This document shows positions 25,906 to 32,191 of a stretch of DNA of 35,288 nt, in pieces. Location of the stretch: assembly GCF_000317595.1 (NCBI RefSeq), contig NZ_AEJC01000117.1:1-35288 (forward strand), written 5' to 3'. This DNA is from Streptomyces ipomoeae 91-03. Its GTDB lineage: Bacteria > Actinomycetota > Actinomycetes > Streptomycetales > Streptomycetaceae. The translations under genes and the position numbers were made by a program. Each line of letters starts with the position of its first letter. Within the stretch, counting starts at the first letter, position 1. The notes under the pieces are model-generated. The model was not told the origin of the DNA. It ran no database searches and saw only the letters and a program-made list of their open reading frames with translations.

Positions 25906-26610
25906 TCACAAGGTTGAGGCGTCCTCGCTGTTACTCGACGGAGTAGGCGCCGGCTCCGAGGAACGGCCGTGCCCGGAGACGTCGAACTCCACGTCCACGA
26001 CTCCTTCAACGGCGCGGATCAGACGGGCGGCCACGGGGACCAGGGACGTGTCCCGGATGCGGCCGCTGAGCGTCACGATGCCATCCCGCACGGCCACACG
26101 TGCGGCGGACGTCGGCGCGGGGAAGAGGTACGCGACCACCTCCCGGCGGACCTCCTCCGCGATCTCCTCGTCATCGCGCAGGAACACCTTCAGCAGGTCG
26201 GCGCGGCTGACGATGCCCTGCAGCATGCCCAGCTCATCGACGACCGGGAGCCGTTTGACCTTGGCTCGTGCCATGGCCCGCGCGGCCTGCGCGAGGGTGG
26301 CGTCCGCGCGGACGGTGAGGGCGGGGGAGGTCATCAGTTCCCCGGCGGTCACCGCGCCGGCCTTGGCGAGGTCGGACAGGCGCCGCAGCTGGGTGTGCCG
26401 GTCGGGGTCGCTGTCGCGGAACTCCTCCTTGTGCAGCAGGTCGGCCTCGGAGACGACCCCGACGACCAGGCCCTCGCCCTCCAGGACGGGCAGGGCGCTG
26501 ACCTTCCACTCCTGCATCATCCGCACGATCTCCTTGAAGGAGGCGCCACGGCCGATGGCGGCCACCGTGTGCGTCATCACGTCGCTGACGATGTGCGGGC
26601 TGCCGTGCAT
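25906..26610 (-). CDS. CBS-pair and BON domain protein
   Basis: 234 aa. CBS1 at about 8-60 (SFKEIVRMMQEWKVSALPVL, then VVGVVSEADLL). CBS2 at about 92-148 (ATLAQAARAMARAKVKRLPVV, then LQGIVSRADLLKVF). BON at about 160-215 (AARVAVRDGIVTLSGRIRDT). Ser/Glu-rich tail. Adenine-nucleotide sensing is the expected role. Two ATGs lie at 26613 and 26610; the second is better spaced from AGGAGG. The gene follows the cyclic-nucleotide-binding gene by 41 bp on the same strand, so they form an operon. It is more distant from the other two CBS-BON genes than they are from each other. Confidence 0.9.
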   Translation of the reverse strand: MHGSPHIVSDVMTHTVAAIGRGASFKEIVRMMQEWKVSALPVLEGEGLVVGVVSEADLLHKEEFRDSDPDRHTQLRRLSDLAKAGAVTAGELMTSPALTVRADATLAQAARAMARAKVKRLPVVDELGMLQGIVSRADLLKVFLRDDEEIAEEVRREVVAYLFPAPTSAARVAVRDGIVTLSGRIRDTSLVPVAARLIRAVEGVVDVEFDVSGHGRSSEPAPTPSSNSEDASTL

Positions 26611-26651
26611 CATGCCTCCTGGGGCGTTGTCGCTTCGTGTCGTCGGTGTCG

Positions 26652-27116
26652 TCACAGGAGGCTGCCGCTGCCGTAGGGGGCGTACAGGTCGAGCAGCCGG
26701 ATGCGGGTCGAGCGCAGGCGGTGGGCGAGAACGCCGCCCACCCACTCGGCGACGCTCGCGCCGAGCGCGGCGTCGTCCTTGCACATCGAGCGGATCGCGG
26801 TGGCGTCGAACTCGTAGGCGCGCACCGGGCTGGTCGCCTCGGCGCCCAGGTGCCAGGCATGTGGGGCGAACAGCCATGACCAGCCGATGAGTTCGTTGTG
26901 CCGGAGGGTCTCGATGACGGCGGCCCGGCGACCGGGTACGCGCATGTCGAGGTCGACGCTGCCGGTACGGATGATCCAGAACCGGTCGGCGCGGCCGCCC
27001 TCCTCGAAGAGCCGGGTGCCCTGGGGGAACGACACCTCCCGGGCAAAGCGCATCAGCCGCTGCCGGTGCTCGGCGGGGAGCGCCTGCAGCATGCCGGCCG
27101 TGGCGGGAGCGTTCAT
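26652..27116 (-). CDS. Cyclic nucleotide-binding (Crp-type cupin) protein without DNA-binding domain
   Basis: 154 aa. A cNMP_binding fold at about 15-125: FPQGTRLFEEGGRADRFWII, GSVDLDMRVPG, then NELIGWSWLFAP at the phosphate-binding cassette position. The canonical cassette Arg is not obvious, so cAMP binding is uncertain. There is no helix-turn-helix after the C-helix, so it cannot act like Crp on DNA; a sensor for a partner such as the CBS protein encoded next is plausible. ATG 27116 has TGGAGG; longer frames upstream lack one. A triple box array begins 70 bp upstream. Confidence 0.85.
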   Translation of the reverse strand: MNAPATAGMLQALPAEHRQRLMRFAREVSFPQGTRLFEEGGRADRFWIIRTGSVDLDMRVPGRRAAVIETLRHNELIGWSWLFAPHAWHLGAEATSPVRAYEFDATAIRSMCKDDAALGASVAEWVGGVLAHRLRSTRIRLLDLYAPYGSGSLL

Positions 27117-27185
27117 GACGTGCCTCCAATCAGGGCGTACGAACGTGCCATTGCCAGCGTGCGCCCGTGCCCTGCGCCAAGCGAT

Positions 27186-27241
27186 GGGCCACCCGGCCCC
27201 ATGGCCGGGCCGCCCGGCCCCGCGTCCGGGTCCATCGGCAC
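27186..27241. promoter_or_regulatory. Triple DosR/OsdR-like box array, bidirectional
   Basis: Three 14-bp boxes: GGGCC-ACCC-GGCCC (27186-27199), GGGCC-GCCC-GGCCC (27207-27220) and GGGTC-CATC-GGCAC (27228-27241). Centres are exactly 21 bp apart. The array is almost symmetric between divergent starts: 70 bp to the cyclic-nucleotide-binding gene (27116) and 69 bp to the small membrane protein gene (27310). Confidence 0.65.
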
Positions 27242-27309
27242 CCTGTGCCGGAACAGTTCTGGATGTTCGATGAAGACGAGAGACGACCCGGTGGAAGGGG
27301 GTGTGCAGA

Positions 27310-27510
27310 GTGGCTACGTCACCGACCTCCGAGTTCTGGAAGCTGTTCGCGGTTCTCCTGGCGGTCTCCACGACGGTCACTTTCGTGCTGAGAGCGGTGC
27401 TCGACGCACTGGCACTGCGGACGCAGCGGCGTCGGGCCGACCGCCGACCGGCCGCCGTGGAGAGGGCTGAGGTGCCCCGCCGACCTGATCGGATCCCTGT
27501 ACCTCAGTGA
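27310..27510 (+). CDS. Small membrane protein of unknown function
   Basis: 66 aa from GTG 27310 (AAGGGGG about 9 nt upstream); an in-frame GTG at 27301 overlaps that site. One predicted membrane helix at about 9-33 (FWKLFAVLLAVSTTVTFVLRAVL), then a strongly basic tail (RTQRRRADRRP), giving an inside-facing C terminus. No family recognised. It lies 69 bp after the triple box array. Its 3' end overlaps a remnant of ornithine carbamoyltransferase in another frame, so the last residues may be chance fusion. Confidence 0.55.
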   Translation: MATSPTSEFWKLFAVLLAVSTTVTFVLRAVLDALALRTQRRRADRRPAAVERAEVPRRPDRIPVPQ

Positions 27511-27592
27511 GCACTGGGCCGGCGAAACTGTCGCCTTCGACCAGGCGGAGAACCGGCTGCACACCAACAGCGCCGTATTCGTGGCCACCCTG
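27479..27592 (+). pseudogene. Remnant of ornithine carbamoyltransferase C terminus (arcB-like)
   Basis: In a frame different from its neighbours, the sequence just before carbamate kinase reads ADLIGSLYLSEHWAG then VAFDQAENRLHTNSAVFVATL. The second part matches the conserved C-terminal helix of catabolic ornithine carbamoyltransferases (VFDQAENRMHTIKAV-type). No stop follows at the expected place and no upstream carbamoyltransferase sequence is visible, so this is a 3' fragment left after deletion. It lies where arcB would be in an arcABC operon. Confidence 0.6.
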
Positions 27593-27605
27593 GAGGACCA
27601 AAGCC

Positions 27606-28529
27606 ATGCGTATCGTCATCGCCCTCGGCGGCAACGCACTGTTGCACCGGGGCGAACGCCCCGACGTCGACATTCAAGAGGCGAACATCGACCGGGTGAC
27701 CACGGCGATCGCCGGTCTCGCCCTGGAACACGAGATCGTCGTCACCCATGGCAACGGGCCACAGATCGGTCTGCTCGCCGAGGAGAGCGCCGCCGACCCG
27801 GCGCTGAGGGCTCCCTATCCGCTGGACCTGCTCGGCGCCCAGACACAGGGGATGATCGGCTCGCTGCTGGTCCGAGCACTGCACGACGCGCTGCCGGGGC
27901 ACCGGATCGCCGCGCTGGTCACGCACACCCTGGTACGGGCCGACGATCCCGCCTTCGGCCGGCCCACGAAGTTCGTCGGCCAGGTGTACTCCCGCAAGAT
28001 CGCCGAGTCCCTCGCCCGCACGCACGGCTGGCACATCGCCAAGGACGGCAGGGGCTGGCGCCGCGTGGTCCCCTCACCCTCGCCCGAACGGATCCTGGAG
28101 ATCGAGACCATCCACGCACTACTGGGCAGCCGCGCCCTGGTCCTGTGCGCCGGCGGTGGAGGCGTCCCCGTCACCGCCGACAACGACACCGGCGCGCTGA
28201 CCGGCGTCGAGGCGGTCGTCGACAAAGACCTCACGGCGGCCCTGCTCGCCGAGCACCTCAAGGCCGACTTCCTGCTCATCCTCACCGACGTCCCGTGCGT
28301 CTACGCCGGCTACGGCACCCATGACGCGCAGCCTGTCCTCGACGCAACCCCGGACGACCTGCGCCGCGGAGGCTACCCCGACGGCTCCATGGGCCCCAAG
28401 GCGGAGGCCGCCGCCCGGTTCGTCGAACGTACCGGAGGAGTGGCCGCCATCGGCGCCCTCGACGCGGCGTACGAGACCGTCCACGGCAGGTCGGGGACGC
28501 TCGTGCGTCCTGACCTGATCGTCGGCTGA
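27606..28529 (+). CDS. arcC: Carbamate kinase
   Basis: 307 aa, the normal length. ALGGNALL at 6-13, VTHGNGPQIGLL near 48-59, and AGGGGVPV in the middle are carbamate kinase signatures of the amino-acid kinase fold. It makes ATP from carbamoyl phosphate and ADP, the last step of the arginine deiminase route. ATG 27606 has TGGAGGA. No intact arginine deiminase or ornithine carbamoyltransferase gene is nearby, only a carbamoyltransferase fragment directly upstream, so its carbamoyl phosphate source is unclear. Probably expressed from the promoter after the triple box array at 27186. Confidence 0.93.
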   Translation: MRIVIALGGNALLHRGERPDVDIQEANIDRVTTAIAGLALEHEIVVTHGNGPQIGLLAEESAADPALRAPYPLDLLGAQTQGMIGSLLVRALHDALPGHRIAALVTHTLVRADDPAFGRPTKFVGQVYSRKIAESLARTHGWHIAKDGRGWRRVVPSPSPERILEIETIHALLGSRALVLCAGGGGVPVTADNDTGALTGVEAVVDKDLTAALLAEHLKADFLLILTDVPCVYAGYGTHDAQPVLDATPDDLRRGGYPDGSMGPKAEAAARFVERTGGVAAIGALDAAYETVHGRSGTLVRPDLIVG

Positions 28530-28737
28530 GCTGCCGCCAACGAGCCTTGGCATGGGCCGACCAGGCAGCACGGGCGGGAGCGCTCGACCCGGAGTCCGGC
28601 ACCTCCGTCTGGTGGCGGCTACGTGTCGGCAGGGGCCACCGCGCAGCCGGTGGTGGGCCGTTCCGCCTATGCCCGGACGGGAGCCGGAGGTGGGAATCGC
28701 GAGGGTGTTCCCGCATGCCGCTCACTCGGTGAGGTGT

Positions 28738-28772
28738 GGCCCGTCCGGGCCTGGCGGCGGGACCATCGGCCC
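28738..28772 (+). promoter_or_regulatory. Tandem DosR/OsdR-like boxes for Acg-like gene
   Basis: GGCCC-GTCC-GGGCC (28738-28751) and GGGAC-CATC-GGCCC (28759-28772), centres 21 bp apart, ending 79 bp before the ATG. The remainder of the 321-bp intergenic stretch 28530-28850 holds no gene. Confidence 0.6.
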
Positions 28773-28850
28773 CTCACCGGGCCGTGGCCGGGCCCCCACG
28801 CTCGTAGGACCAGCACCCCCTGTCCTACGCCGACGCATGAGGAGGGCATC

Positions 28851-29849
28851 ATGCACAGTACAACTCTGGACGCCGTGATTCCGGAGACCTGCGTGTCGGC
28901 CGCGGTCGCCGCGCCCTCGATCCACAACACCCAGCCATGGCGCTTTTGCCTGGACGCCGAGTCGGCCACGTTCCAGGTGCGTGCCGCCCCTGAACGCGGC
29001 CTGCGGCACACGGACCCGGCAGCCCGTGCCCTGCATCTTTCGGTGGGGGCGTGCCTGCTGAATCTCCGGGTCGCGATCGCGCACTGCGGATGGTCGCCGG
29101 TCGGCCGCCTGTTGCCCTCCCCGGAGGACCCCGGCCTGCTCGCCATCGTGCGCCTGGCGGGGTCCGTTGCCCGCCCCACAGGGCACCGCGCCGACCTGTA
29201 TGAGGCGATCTGGCGCAGGCGCAGCAGCCGCCTGCCGTTCTCGGGCCGGCCGCTGGCACCGTATCTGCGCAGCGAACTCGGGGAAGCCGCCCGGGTGGAG
29301 GGCGCGCGGCTGTGGTTCCCCGACCCCGTCGAGACGGGGCGGCTGCTCCGCCTGACCGCGGAGGCGGAGCGCCGCAACCGCGTCGACACCGACCGCGCCG
29401 CGGAGAGCAACCGCTGGGTGCACCGCGACCTGCAGCCGACTCCCGATGTGGGTCTGCCGCAGGCGGTGCTCGGCCCCCAGGACGCCCGCGAACACCTTCC
29501 CCTGCGGGACTTCACCGCGCAGCGGCACACCGAGCGGCTGATCGCCCGACCCTTTGAGGCGGCACCCGTACTTGCTGTGCTGATCACCGAGCACGACCGC
29601 CGCGCCGACTGGCTGCGGGCCGGCCAGGCACTCCAGCACGTGTGGCTCCTCGCCACCGCTCACGGTCTGCGCGCCTCCCTGCTGCACCAGGCGCTGGAGT
29701 GGCCGGACCTGCGCAGGTCCCTGAGCCCGACCCCCGGGCGGACCGGTCCCGTGCAGATGCTCATCCGCCTCGGATACGGCCCCGAAGGCGCGGAGAGCCC
29801 GCGGCGCGCCCCGGGCGCGGTGCTCGATGCGGCGCTGCCGAGCCGGTAG
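28851..29849 (+). CDS. Acg-family nitroreductase-like protein
   Basis: 332 aa. PSIHNTQPWRF at 23-32 is the N-terminal nitroreductase signature of the Acg (Rv2032) family. LYEAIWRRRSSRLPFSGRPL near 125-145 and HVWLLATAHGLRASLLHQALE near 264-284 are the repeated nitroreductase half. Rv2032-type proteins bind FMN but cover the active site with a lid and lack shown reductase activity; FMN sequestration has been proposed. ATG 28851 has GAGGAGGG. Two boxes lie upstream, as expected for the family in DosR regulons. Convergent with the STAS gene. Confidence 0.9.
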   Translation: MHSTTLDAVIPETCVSAAVAAPSIHNTQPWRFCLDAESATFQVRAAPERGLRHTDPAARALHLSVGACLLNLRVAIAHCGWSPVGRLLPSPEDPGLLAIVRLAGSVARPTGHRADLYEAIWRRRSSRLPFSGRPLAPYLRSELGEAARVEGARLWFPDPVETGRLLRLTAEAERRNRVDTDRAAESNRWVHRDLQPTPDVGLPQAVLGPQDAREHLPLRDFTAQRHTERLIARPFEAAPVLAVLITEHDRRADWLRAGQALQHVWLLATAHGLRASLLHQALEWPDLRRSLSPTPGRTGPVQMLIRLGYGPEGAESPRRAPGAVLDAALPSR

Positions 29850-29865
29850 GCCCCCGGGCCGGTCA

Positions 29866-30246
29866 TCAGCCCGTGGCGACGGCCGCGGGCGTACCGGCCA
29901 GGGCTTCGTTCAGGCTGGAGTGCAGCTCGAAGACACCCGCCAGGCCCACGGCTCGAAGGATCCGCCGGAAGCCGGCGCTGTCGGTGACCAGCCGCAGCCG
30001 ACCGTACCGTGCCTCGGTGCGGTTCCGGGCCCGGCACAGGACGCCCAGGCCGGTGCAGTCGATGAAGGCCGTGGAGCGCAGGTCCAGCACCAGATCGGGG
30101 TGCAGGGCGGCGGTCAGGGCGTCCAGTCGGGCCGCGAGGGGCGGCGCGGTGAAGATGTCGATCTCGCCACGCAGCTCCACGACGGTGGTTTCACCGACGG
30201 TGTGTTCCGTGGGGTGAGGCGTGGACCTGGGGTCAATTCCGGACAT
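29866..30246 (-). CDS. STAS-domain anti-sigma factor antagonist
   Basis: 126 aa from ATG 30246 (MSGIDPRST); a TTG at 30258 is a weaker option. STAS fold: VVELRGEIDIFTAPPL at about 22-37, then FIDCTGLGVL at 61-70. The residue matching the phosphorylated Ser58 of SpoIIAA is Thr65 in D-C-T-G, so phosphorylation by an RsbW-like kinase would fall on Thr. Such proteins release sigma factors from anti-sigma kinases. There is no clear ribosome site and a 24-bp palindrome ends 31 bp upstream, so the mRNA may be leaderless or have a very short leader. Confidence 0.88.
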   Translation of the reverse strand: MSGIDPRSTPHPTEHTVGETTVVELRGEIDIFTAPPLAARLDALTAALHPDLVLDLRSTAFIDCTGLGVLCRARNRTEARYGRLRLVTDSAGFRRILRAVGLAGVFELHSSLNEALAGTPAAVATG

Positions 30247-30276
30247 GGTCTGAGACAACAGGGCAAATCGAGGTGG

Positions 30277-30300
30277 CGGTAGGGCCGGTCGGCCCTACCG
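30277..30300. promoter_or_regulatory. 24-bp palindromic DosR/OsdR-like box
   Basis: CGGTAGGGCC-GGTC-GGCCCTACCG: 10-bp perfect arms around the GGGCC-N4-GGCCC core, the longest arms of any box here. It ends 31 bp upstream of the STAS ATG, unusually close. Confidence 0.6.
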
Positions 30301-30441
30301 TCCGGTTCGGGCGTAGCCGCCGCGCCTGCCGAGCGGGGTGAAGCAGCCCACTGGCCCAAGCAGGACCAGCACCTCCCCGGAAGGCCAGGGCCCACTGGGG
30401 GATTGATCGCAGCGTGACACGGGTCGTTCTCCGCTATGGCC

Positions 30442-30455
30442 GGGACCGTTGGCCC
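30442..30455 (+). promoter_or_regulatory. DosR/OsdR-like box for PPOX-fold gene
   Basis: GGGAC-CGTT-GGCCC, ending 77 bp before the PPOX-fold ATG; a weak half-site (GGGTC) lies 21 bp upstream. Confidence 0.55.
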
Positions 30456-30531
30456 ACTCATTCCGAGCCTCACACGGTTCAGGCTGGACAAGACGCAGTA
30501 CCGCTGTACCAGGCGAAAGACAGGTTGGCAG

Positions 30532-30972
30532 ATGTATCCCAACGACGGTTTCCGCGAACTCGGGCGGCAGGAATGTCTGCGGCTGATGGCCAAGGTGCCC
30601 GTCGGCCGCATCGTCTACACGCGCCGGGCCCTGCCCGCCGTACTGCCGGTCAACTTCAGCCTCGACGACGACGGCGCGGTCCTGCTGCGCACCTCTGCGG
30701 CTTCGGATCTGGTCCGCGCGGTCGACGGCGCGGTGGTCGCCTTCGAGGCCGACGACGTCGACGCGGCCCGGCACTCCGGCTGGAGCGTTGTCGTCACAGG
30801 ATCGGCTGCAGTGGTGACCGACCTCTCCGAGCACGAACGGCTGGCCCGCACCGGTCCGGTCTCCTGGGTGCCCGCGCCGCAGGAGGTCTTCGTCCGCATC
30901 GAGCCGGAACTGGTCACCGGGCGTGAGCTCATCGGCGGACGCACCCTGTATGGGGTGGACCTCACCGCTTGA
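30532..30972 (+). CDS. Pyridoxamine 5'-phosphate oxidase-fold flavin-binding protein
   Basis: 146 aa. The split-barrel begins RQECLRLMAKVPVGRIVYT, then ALPAVLPVNFSLDDDGAVLLRT, then AFEADDVDAARHSGWSVVVTGSA, the usual order in PPOX-like proteins that bind FMN or F420. Mycobacterial relatives belong to the DosR regulon. The substrate is unknown. ATG 30532 has only a weak AGGTTGG site; an in-frame upstream start at 30436 would overlap the regulatory box and is rejected. Single gene. Confidence 0.88.
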   Translation: MYPNDGFRELGRQECLRLMAKVPVGRIVYTRRALPAVLPVNFSLDDDGAVLLRTSAASDLVRAVDGAVVAFEADDVDAARHSGWSVVVTGSAAVVTDLSEHERLARTGPVSWVPAPQEVFVRIEPELVTGRELIGGRTLYGVDLTA

Positions 30973-31057
30973 AGGTCTCACTTCTCCTTCCCGGGGTTCC
31001 CTCTCGTCCGGCCGGGCGAGCCACAGGGCCTGCCGGGACCCTTCGTCCCGACGGGAC

Positions 31058-31092
31058 GGGCCGCACGGCGTACCGACGGGTTCCATCGGTCC
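31058..31092 (+). promoter_or_regulatory. Tandem DosR/OsdR-like boxes for USP 4
   Basis: GGGCC-GCAC-GGCGT (31058-31071) and GGTTC-CATC-GGTCC (31079-31092), centres 21 bp apart, 146 bp before the USP 4 ATG. Another GGGAC/GTCCC pair with a 5-bp spacer lies at 31035-31049. Confidence 0.45.
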
Positions 31093-31237
31093 CTGCCCCT
31101 GGCGGCCGCGGACGACGAGCATCCTTCGTGGACCCGCCGTGGGATCGACGCCCAGTCGATCGGCGCGAGTTCGCCACCGCACTCGGCGCCCCTTCGGGGG
31201 TGCCCACCCTGCGCACGGAAGAGAAGGGAACAGGACA

Positions 31238-32071
31238 ATGACTGATCGTCATGTGGCTGTGGGAGTGGACGGTTCACTGGTCGCCGTACGGGCCCTGGAC
31301 TGGGCCGCCGAGGAAGCGGTGCGCCGCAGCACCGCGTTGCGCATTGTCTACGCCGTGGCCGACCGCGACGAGGCCGGGCCGGTTCTGGCGTCGGCCGCCG
31401 CACGGGTCCACGAGCGCCACCCGGGTCTGCCGGTGGAGACCAGGGCCGTGGAGGACGGCGCGGTGCGGGCGCTGGCGCGGGAGAGCGTGGCCGCGGCCCT
31501 CACCGTCGTGGGTACACGGGGGTTCGGCAGTGTTTCGGGTCTGCTGGCCGGGTCGGTGAGCTGGCGCCTGGCCGCCCAGGTGCACAGTCCGCTGCTGGTC
31601 GCCCGTGGGGACCATCCCTGTGACGAGGGGCGTGAGGTGCTGCTCGGTCTGGAGAGCGACGCCGACGAGGCCGCAGCTGCCTATGCCTTCCAGGAAGCGG
31701 CGCGGCGCGGGGTCCGGCTGCGTGTTGTGCACTCTGCCACGCACCGGCATGTCGCACCCGAACTGCCCTCGTTGGTAGCCGCGACGAGCCCCGGCCAACA
31801 GCGCCAGGCCCGCAACGACCGGGCCGAAGAAGCCGTGGCGCGGTTCAGCATCGCCGGGCTGAGGGAGGCGTATCCCCAGGTCGAGGTCGACAGCCGGACG
31901 GTTCGCACCGGCCCGGCCCACGCCCTGCTGGCGGGCACGCGTGAGGCCGGCGTCGTGGTCATCGGCACGCGTCGGCGCGCGGGCCGGCTCGGGCCACCGG
32001 TCGGCCCGGTCGCGCATGTCCTGTTGCAGCACTCCCACTGCCCTGTCGTGCTCGTGCCGGCGACCGGATAA
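31238..32071 (+). CDS. Tandem universal stress protein (USP 4)
   Basis: 277 aa, shorter than the other three because domain 1 lacks the usual loop after the first strand (VYAVADRDEAG). Domain 1 starts HVAVGVDGSLVAVRALDWAA and has the ATP motif GTRGFGSVSGLLAGS. Domain 2 has GTRRRAGRLGPPVGPVAH with the second Gly replaced. ATG 31238 follows AAGGGAA. It lies directly upstream of phosphoketolase (120 bp), which has its own box. Confidence 0.93.
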   Translation: MTDRHVAVGVDGSLVAVRALDWAAEEAVRRSTALRIVYAVADRDEAGPVLASAAARVHERHPGLPVETRAVEDGAVRALARESVAAALTVVGTRGFGSVSGLLAGSVSWRLAAQVHSPLLVARGDHPCDEGREVLLGLESDADEAAAAYAFQEAARRGVRLRVVHSATHRHVAPELPSLVAATSPGQQRQARNDRAEEAVARFSIAGLREAYPQVEVDSRTVRTGPAHALLAGTREAGVVVIGTRRRAGRLGPPVGPVAHVLLQHSHCPVVLVPATG

Positions 32072-32092
32072 CGGATATAGCGGTCCCGGGAT

Positions 32093-32106
32093 GGCCCGGT
32101 CGGCCC
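32093..32106 (+). promoter_or_regulatory. DosR/OsdR-like box for phosphoketolase
   Basis: GGCCC-GGTC-GGCCC, one mismatch to consensus, ending 86 bp before the phosphoketolase ATG. Weaker half-sites 20 bp to either side (GGTCC at 32082-32086, GGACC at 32122-32126). Confidence 0.45.
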
Positions 32107-32191
32107 TGGCGGGTACCCGACGGACCGGGGGAGGGTGGGGAAGTACGGACCCGCATGCACCTCCGACCGACCCCGATCCGGAAGGGACCCG

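Noticed and set aside
25656..26009. Minus-strand 117-codon frame between the CBS-BON and response regulator genes
   Set aside because: Overlaps the CBS-BON 3' end in another frame, has random-looking composition and no motif.
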